From contig NZ_FZNL01000024.1 of NCBI RefSeq assembly GCF_900187965.1, forward strand, positions 43,976 to 107,975: DNA of 64,000 nt, in the 5' to 3' direction. Below are positions 59,327 to 64,000 of this stretch, one piece after another; the first letter of the stretch is position 1, and the number at the start of each line of letters is the position of its first letter. Under the pieces are notes generated by a model, which saw nothing but the letters and a program-made list of their open reading frames with translations, had not been told where the DNA came from and ran no database searches. The translations under genes and the position numbers were made by a program. The stretch comes from Flavobacterium sp. ov086. GTDB taxonomy: Bacteria > Bacteroidota > Bacteroidia > Flavobacteriales > Flavobacteriaceae.

Positions 59327-62131
59327 TTAATGAATGACTTTTTTTGTTTTGATACTATTATCATCTAAAATCACCTTAACTATTAAAATCTGATTACTTG
59401 CTCCTAAATTATCTATAACTAATTTAGAATCTCCAACTGTATTCTTTTTATAGATTAAATTTCCTGATGTGTCATATACAAACACCTTATTGATATTTTG
59501 ATCAGAAGAACTTACATTAATCACTTTGTTTAAAGTTGTAACCAAAATTGCGTTTTTTGCAGAATTTTCTATCTCTGGTGTTGCTGCTATACTTTTAGAA
59601 AATGCTGATGCTGCCAAAACATTTAACCCGATTTCATTAGATACAACACAAATACCATCGGTAACGTATAGGGTACCACTATAAACTCCAGGCGAAAGAT
59701 TAGCCGGAACATAAATTGTGTTTATTTCCGGAAGTGCTGCGTTAGGATCAAAAAAGAAAGAAGTATCGGGCTGATCAGCCAATAGAGCCTGATTTGCTGT
59801 TGGATTCCAATCAATATAATAACTCGTAGGACTAAGAGTACCTGGTTCTAAATAATAAGATATTCTTGTATTCTGATCGTTAGTACTTTGGAAAACCTGA
59901 GAAGCATATTCTTCTGTTGTAATATCAAAACTTTCATTTACAACTACTCTAAAAGTGTACGACGCACTAACATCACCATTTGCATTTTTGACCTTTAATT
60001 TTCCAATATAAGTATCCGCCGGAATTCCTGCCGGGATATTAATTGTAATAGGACTTGATGGTAAAACTGCATCTGTAACATCTTCCAGATAACCTGTTTC
60101 TGTATAAATATTCCAAGCTATGCTGTATGTAACCGGATCTCCTGTTGTTCCCTGGTAAGATAATGATGTCGTTGTTGCACTGCCATTATAACAAACATTT
60201 TCTGCATAATCAGCCAGCTCTATCGTTGGAGGTTCGGGTTCGTTTATTAATATTAATACTGATTGACTTGAAGTGCATGTACCCGTAAGATTAGAAAGGT
60301 ACAGAGTGCCATTATAAATTCCTGCTGGAACATTTGCAGGTATTACAATTGTATCTAATGAGCCTCCTTCTGTTTGAAAATAAGATGCAGATTCAACCTG
60401 ATCTGTCAATAAAGCCGCATTTGCCGCTGAATCCCAATCAATACTATAAAGAAAAAGACTACCTGAAGTGCCGGAATAAAATAATGAAGCAAACTGTGAA
60501 TTGGTATTTGCAGTAATAGGAGTAATTGTTCCCGTTGTACTAATGTAAGGAGTTTTACGTACAGTAACTTCAAAAGTTTTTCCTATACTATTACCCCCCG
60601 CATTTTTTACAGTCAATGTTCCTGTATAAGTTCCCTCTGCAGTTTCTTCAGGAACATTAATAGTGATCGGACTAGCCGGCAATGCAGCATCAGTAACAGC
60701 TGCAAAGCTATTTACTGGAGAGGAATTCCAGACAATACTGTATGAAAACGGATTTCCAGTTGTTCCTTTGTACGATAATGATGTAGTTGTTGCACTACCA
60801 TCCGAACAAACATCACTAGCAAATTCTGCAAGCTGTATTGATGGTATTGTTGTTACTATTACTGTTGTTGGCTCAGAATTTACACCCATACAGGTACCAC
60901 TCTTTACAACGGCTCTAAATTGCGTAGTTTCATTTAATACTCCAGAAGTATAGGTTGCATTAGTATTGACTATATCAACCCAAGTCGTAAAAGGGCTAAC
61001 AGATGACTGCCATTTAACAACTGATCCTGTATGTCCGGATAAAGTCAATAAGCCACTTGTGTTTCCTGCATTAATAGTCGTTCCGCCACTTACAACTCCA
61101 CCAACCGTTGCCGGAGAAATAATTACTGTAGCTGTATTATTAGAAGTAATATTAGATGAACAGGACTGAGAAGTAATATTAGTAATTTGTATAATACTAT
61201 TACCTACAGCAGTAAATCCTGTTGCTGTAAATGTACCGGTTCCTGTTGTAGTAACATTCATATTTGCTGTTAGTCCTGTAGCATTAGGATTACTTCTGTT
61301 ATAAGTAACCGTATAACCACCTGCCGGTAATGCTGCAGCACTTGACGCTACTGTCACAAAAGACTCATTAGAACCACCTGATATACAAACATTTGACGCT
61401 GTTGCACCAGTAATATTATAAGTAGGACAAGTATACGAAATAATGACCCGTCCTGCTCCACCTGCTCCACCAACCTGAGCAGTACCCAGCGCCGAATTTA
61501 TGGCACCACTACCACCTCCGCCAGGTGCTGATCCGGCATTTCCAGGTGCATTACCCAAAATAAGACTTCCAACAGCTGCACCACCTGCACCACCTAAATT
61601 TGCACCGGCACCACCAGCACCTGAAGTAAGCAACAACGATAAAAGTGACCACGTATTACCCTGAACACCATTAAAGCCAGCTAACTTAACTGTTCCGGCA
61701 GAGCTGGAAACTGAACCTCCATTACCACCAAGTGGGGTACCTCCATCATTATTTGCTCCTCCGCCAGAACCTCCGGCAGCTAAAAATGAAGATTCAAATC
61801 CTGTAATAGTCGAAAAACCTCCATGAGTTCCATTGCTTCCTGAAGTTCCGGGTGTTTGACCTGCAACTTCGACATTTATAACCTGCCCTGAAGCAACGGA
61901 CAATGTCGCACTAACATAAGCACCTCCACCTCCACCAGCAGCACCTCTTCCTAAAAGAATTCCTGAGCCACTGGCTCCTCCGCCAGATCCACCACCACCC
62001 CAAGCCTGGGCATTAATACTAGCTACACCAGCGGGAATAGCAAGTATTCCATTCGTGGTAAATGTTTTCGTGGTCTGTGACCATGAAAACGTAATAATAA
62101 AAACGAGTAATAAAGATAATTTTAGTCTCAT
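59327..62131 (-). CDS. Glycine-rich T9SS surface protein with duplicated Ig-like modules
   Basis: This 934-residue protein has a signal peptide (MRLKLSLLLVFIITFSWSQ). A long glycine-rich region follows (about 43-232, GGGGSGGGASGSG and similar). A beta-sandwich comes after it, then four Ig-like modules in A-B-A-B order starting near 430, 529, 636 and 735 (for example SDVCSDGSATTTSLSYKGTTGNPFSYSIVWN and its copy in module 3). The C-terminal T9SS domain (about 860-934, NKVFVYDTSGNLIYKKN) ends in KTKKVIH. It is a secreted surface or matrix protein. The gly-rich region resembles a glycine-rich domain seen in other Bacteroidota adhesins. No enzyme motif. Function unknown. Confidence 0.87.
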   Translation of the reverse strand: MRLKLSLLLVFIITFSWSQTTKTFTTNGILAIPAGVASINAQAWGGGGSGGGASGSGILLGRGAAGGGGGAYVSATLSVASGQVINVEVAGQTPGTSGSNGTHGGFSTITGFESSFLAAGGSGGGANNDGGTPLGGNGGSVSSSAGTVKLAGFNGVQGNTWSLLSLLLTSGAGGAGANLGGAGGAAVGSLILGNAPGNAGSAPGGGGSGAINSALGTAQVGGAGGAGRVIISYTCPTYNITGATASNVCISGGSNESFVTVASSAAALPAGGYTVTYNRSNPNATGLTANMNVTTTGTGTFTATGFTAVGNSIIQITNITSQSCSSNITSNNTATVIISPATVGGVVSGGTTINAGNTSGLLTLSGHTGSVVKWQSSVSPFTTWVDIVNTNATYTSGVLNETTQFRAVVKSGTCMGVNSEPTTVIVTTIPSIQLAEFASDVCSDGSATTTSLSYKGTTGNPFSYSIVWNSSPVNSFAAVTDAALPASPITINVPEETAEGTYTGTLTVKNAGGNSIGKTFEVTVRKTPYISTTGTITPITANTNSQFASLFYSGTSGSLFLYSIDWDSAANAALLTDQVESASYFQTEGGSLDTIVIPANVPAGIYNGTLYLSNLTGTCTSSQSVLILINEPEPPTIELADYAENVCYNGSATTTSLSYQGTTGDPVTYSIAWNIYTETGYLEDVTDAVLPSSPITINIPAGIPADTYIGKLKVKNANGDVSASYTFRVVVNESFDITTEEYASQVFQSTNDQNTRISYYLEPGTLSPTSYYIDWNPTANQALLADQPDTSFFFDPNAALPEINTIYVPANLSPGVYSGTLYVTDGICVVSNEIGLNVLAASAFSKSIAATPEIENSAKNAILVTTLNKVINVSSSDQNINKVFVYDTSGNLIYKKNTVGDSKLVIDNLGASNQILIVKVILDDNSIKTKKVIH

Positions 62132-63010
62132 AATAATAACTTTTAATGATTAAATAATTAATTAATTCTTAGTAGTAATTATAAGGCGTGTAGTAAAAAA
62201 AAGTAATCCTTAATTAAGGGCAATCAACAAGATTTTTTTTCAAAGCAGAAATAATAACAAATAAAAAAAACATAAAATACTGAAAAACAATAAATTACAT
62301 TTATGCGTTTATGAAATTAACAAAAAAAATCTGAAAAATAACAAACCGATTCCGCATATTATCACGCACTTAATCTGAAAAAAGATAATTCTTCTCAAAC
62401 ATTTAACAAACTAAATACCAATAACTTACAATTAACAATTACCTCTTGACTAATATCAGTTTTATCTTATAGTATTTATTTTTAAGAAAGAAAAAAGTAC
62501 ATTTATTTTTACTTTACCTAAAAAACTCCCTTACAAAAGTTACAAATCGTGTTTCGTTCCAAAGAAACTTCTTATTATCTATAAATAAACATGTTGAAAA
62601 TCATTCTACTACATTCTAATTAGTTCTTAAAAGAAGCTATTTTGTAAAATAAAGATGCTTTTTCTTTATTTTAGTAACAAACACAAACAAGCTGGCCTTC
62701 TGGCAAAAATTGAAGTTTTTGAGCAAATAATACTCTGATCCCAGAAAACATTGACACCTTATGGGGTAAACTTAAATTACAAATACTCTAAAAAAAGCTT
62801 ATCAAATACACATCAACTTGATTTCTCAAGAAAGTCAAAAAAGCTAATTTTCTCTGATAATAATTGAGATCATGTTCGTAAAAAACTCAACCTATTCTAT
62901 TTACAAAAAGAAAGAGAAAAAAAATAAAAGAAACGTAAAGTTTTACTTTTTTGTAATTTGCCTTTTGTAAAAAACTAAAAACTAAGTCATCCTATCCAAA
63001 AAACCAAACC
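62132..63010. other. 879-base gene-free AT-rich region
   Basis: No ORF with a plausible product was found on either strand. A perfect 10-bp AT-only inverted repeat (taaaataaag / ctttatttta at 62645-62654 and 62664-62673) is present. The stretch from 62930 to 62970 has promoter-like ttttacttttttgtaatttgcc. The region may be old sequence of the decaying gene cluster on the right. Nothing else recognised. Confidence 0.45.
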
Positions 63011-63700
63011 ATGCTAAAGCTCTCTAGACAATCAGTATATCTGGCACTACTGCTTTTTTCTTTTATTGCTTATAGCAAGCCTATTATTTATGTAAATCAG
63101 ATTGGTTTTGATACCAAGGGTTCAAAAATTTCATCAATTGTCCATTACTATAACAAGCAAAGAGCTAATACTCCCGAAGAACTTAATACCGATAAAAATA
63201 TGCTGCTGTATGGCAGTACAAAAAAAGTAGATGTTCATGGCGGATGGTGCGATGCTTTTGGCGACGTAAGTAAATATTTTTCGCATTTGGCTTATGCCAA
63301 TTTTGTATCGCCTCAGCAAATACCTTTGGTTACATGGTCACTTGTTAATACATCAGAGACAATTTCGAAAGAATTAAAAGAATGAAAAATAAAAGATTCT
63401 CTAAACAATGAGGCGCTCTGGGGAGCTGATTACTTAATGCGATGTCTCTCTGGCGAAGATTATTTTTATATGATTGTTTTTAGCTATTTTGGTAAAGATC
63501 CATCTGCCAGAAGAATTGTTGGTCTTAAAGCAAATAGCGTAACTACAAACGAATACCAAAGTGCTTTTAGAGAAGGTGGCGGAATGGCAATTGCTGCTCT
63601 TGCCCGAATTTCGCAATGGGATAAGAATGGAGAATTTACATCCAAACAATATCTAGATGGTGCAAAAAGAGCCTACATGCATCTCCTTCAAAATAATATG
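63011..63700 (+). pseudogene. Decayed family 9 glycoside hydrolase (GH9), truncated and interrupted
   Basis: The reading frame from ATG 63011 has a signal peptide and a CelD-type N-terminal sequence (VNQIGFDTKGSK). It jumps without the usual Ig-like domain to a catalytic-domain segment (VHGGWCDAFGDVSKYFSHLAYANF). An in-frame TGA is at 63383-63385, after which the same frame continues (KIKDSLNNEALWGADYLMR, then EDYFYMIVFSYFGKDPSARRIVG and REGGGMAIAALAR). Similarity to the GH9 core ends near the residues AYMHLLQNN (about 63,680-63,705). It is therefore inactive: an internal deletion, a nonsense codon, and loss of the 3' half where an insertion sequence begins. Confidence 0.8.
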
Positions 63701-64000
63701 GACGGTTACCCGATGTGGCAATGGTTTTCTGACTTTATGGGAGGAATACGGTTTGTAGATTATATTCCAACATTTGGGATCAAGACATATTGTTGTGGGG
63801 AAATATTAAAACCTAGATATTTGTATTTTAAAATTCCCCCTAATGCAAGATTCTTTTATTGACCTTCTTAAGTTATTATTGCCTGAGATAATAGTAGATT
63901 ACTTTGAACTTACTTCTTATAAAAAGGAAGACGAAACTCTGCATCTGTATTTAAAAGAAATTAATTCTATACCTAAAGAGCATAGAGAATCAAAATTAAG
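63700..64000 (+). mobile_element. Left end of an insertion sequence, ISAon1-type, cut by window edge
   Basis: The GH9 similarity stops abruptly at about 63,700, and after about 140 bases a transposase-like gene starts. The sequence just after the break (ggacggttacccgatgtggc) could be the terminal inverted repeat, but the other end is outside the window, so the exact boundary and family are unproven. Confidence 0.5.
63843..64000 (+). CDS. ISAon1-type transposase N-terminal region, cut by window edge
   Basis: 52 codons from the ATG at 63843 run off the right edge (MQDSFIDLLKLLLPEIIVDY, then FELTSYKKEDETLHLYLKE and SIPKEHRESKL). I recognise this as the start of the short first ORF found in ISAon1-type transposases of Bacteroidota, whose second ORF is usually made by frameshifting. 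The identification is from recollection of the family's opening residues; the catalytic part is outside the window. Confidence 0.6.
   Translation, partial: MQDSFIDLLKLLLPEIIVDYFELTSYKKEDETLHLYLKEINSIPKEHRESKL

Noticed and set aside
59167..59364. 65-codon minus-strand ORF just downstream of the surface protein gene
   Set aside because: It overlaps the end of the T9SS gene and the terminator region and shows no recognisable motif; it is probably chance.
1..64000. CRISPR arrays, tRNA and rRNA genes
   Set aside because: No regularly spaced direct repeats, cloverleaf-like segments or rRNA-like GC-rich blocks were seen in any intergenic region; I could not run a dedicated search.

Overview
The window is a stretch of a Flavobacterium-type (Bacteroidota, Flavobacteriaceae) chromosome. 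The support is AT-rich DNA, TAnnTTTG-type -7 boxes, A-rich translation starts with few Shine-Dalgarno sites, type IX secretion (T9SS) C-terminal sorting domains, a bacillithiol glycosyltransferase, TamB/LptD-type envelope genes and typical flavobacterial palindromic intergenic repeats. I saw no tRNA, rRNA or CRISPR array.

Positions 1-40,900 are mostly core genome. In order they hold histidine degradation (hutI, cut by the window edge, and hutG), an RhlE-type helicase, a hybrid histidine kinase, a previously easy-to-miss 41-residue double-glycine leader peptide (7856-7981), a dicarboxylate symporter, aroC, an LpxH-like hydrolase and bshA. Next comes an envelope/Fe-S operon on the minus strand (amidase, MlaD-like protein, membrane Fe-S protein, CCG-domain protein, two small proteins), divergent from an LptD-like outer-membrane protein and ridA. 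A glycolysis block on the minus strand follows (pfkA, gap, an N-acetylglucosamine-kinase-like gene and two methylglyoxal synthase paralogs). After that come a giant TamB-like protein divergent from tsaD-rsmE-DUF4159-trmH, a pappalysin-like protease, an AI-2E-family permease, a THUMP-like methyltransferase and a VanX-like dipeptidase.

Positions 41,000-57,815 are an accessory island read entirely on the minus strand. Two tandem PorT-like beta-barrels and a LamG-like T9SS cargo protein precede a 3,272-residue secreted SpvB/TcdB/RHS polymorphic toxin ending in a class 3 lipase. Four bases downstream is an ankyrin-repeat lipoprotein, the likely immunity protein. Beyond a terminator lies a displaced, promoterless copy of the RHS core fused to a different, glycine-rich hydrophobic tip, followed at once by two small membrane proteins (probable immunity genes) and two further small membrane/lipoprotein genes. 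I read this as an RHS toxin locus that has swapped tips and kept the old toxin-immunity cassettes. The Sec signal peptide on an RHS cocoon and the neighbouring barrels and T9SS protein are the unusual part, and the best candidate here for an undescribed export or surface-display system.

Positions 58,000-64,000 hold a fatty acid desaturase, a glycine-rich T9SS surface protein with an ABAB duplication of Ig-like modules, a long gene-poor gap, and a decayed family 9 glycoside hydrolase pseudogene that is disrupted by what looks like an ISAon1-type insertion sequence running off the right edge.
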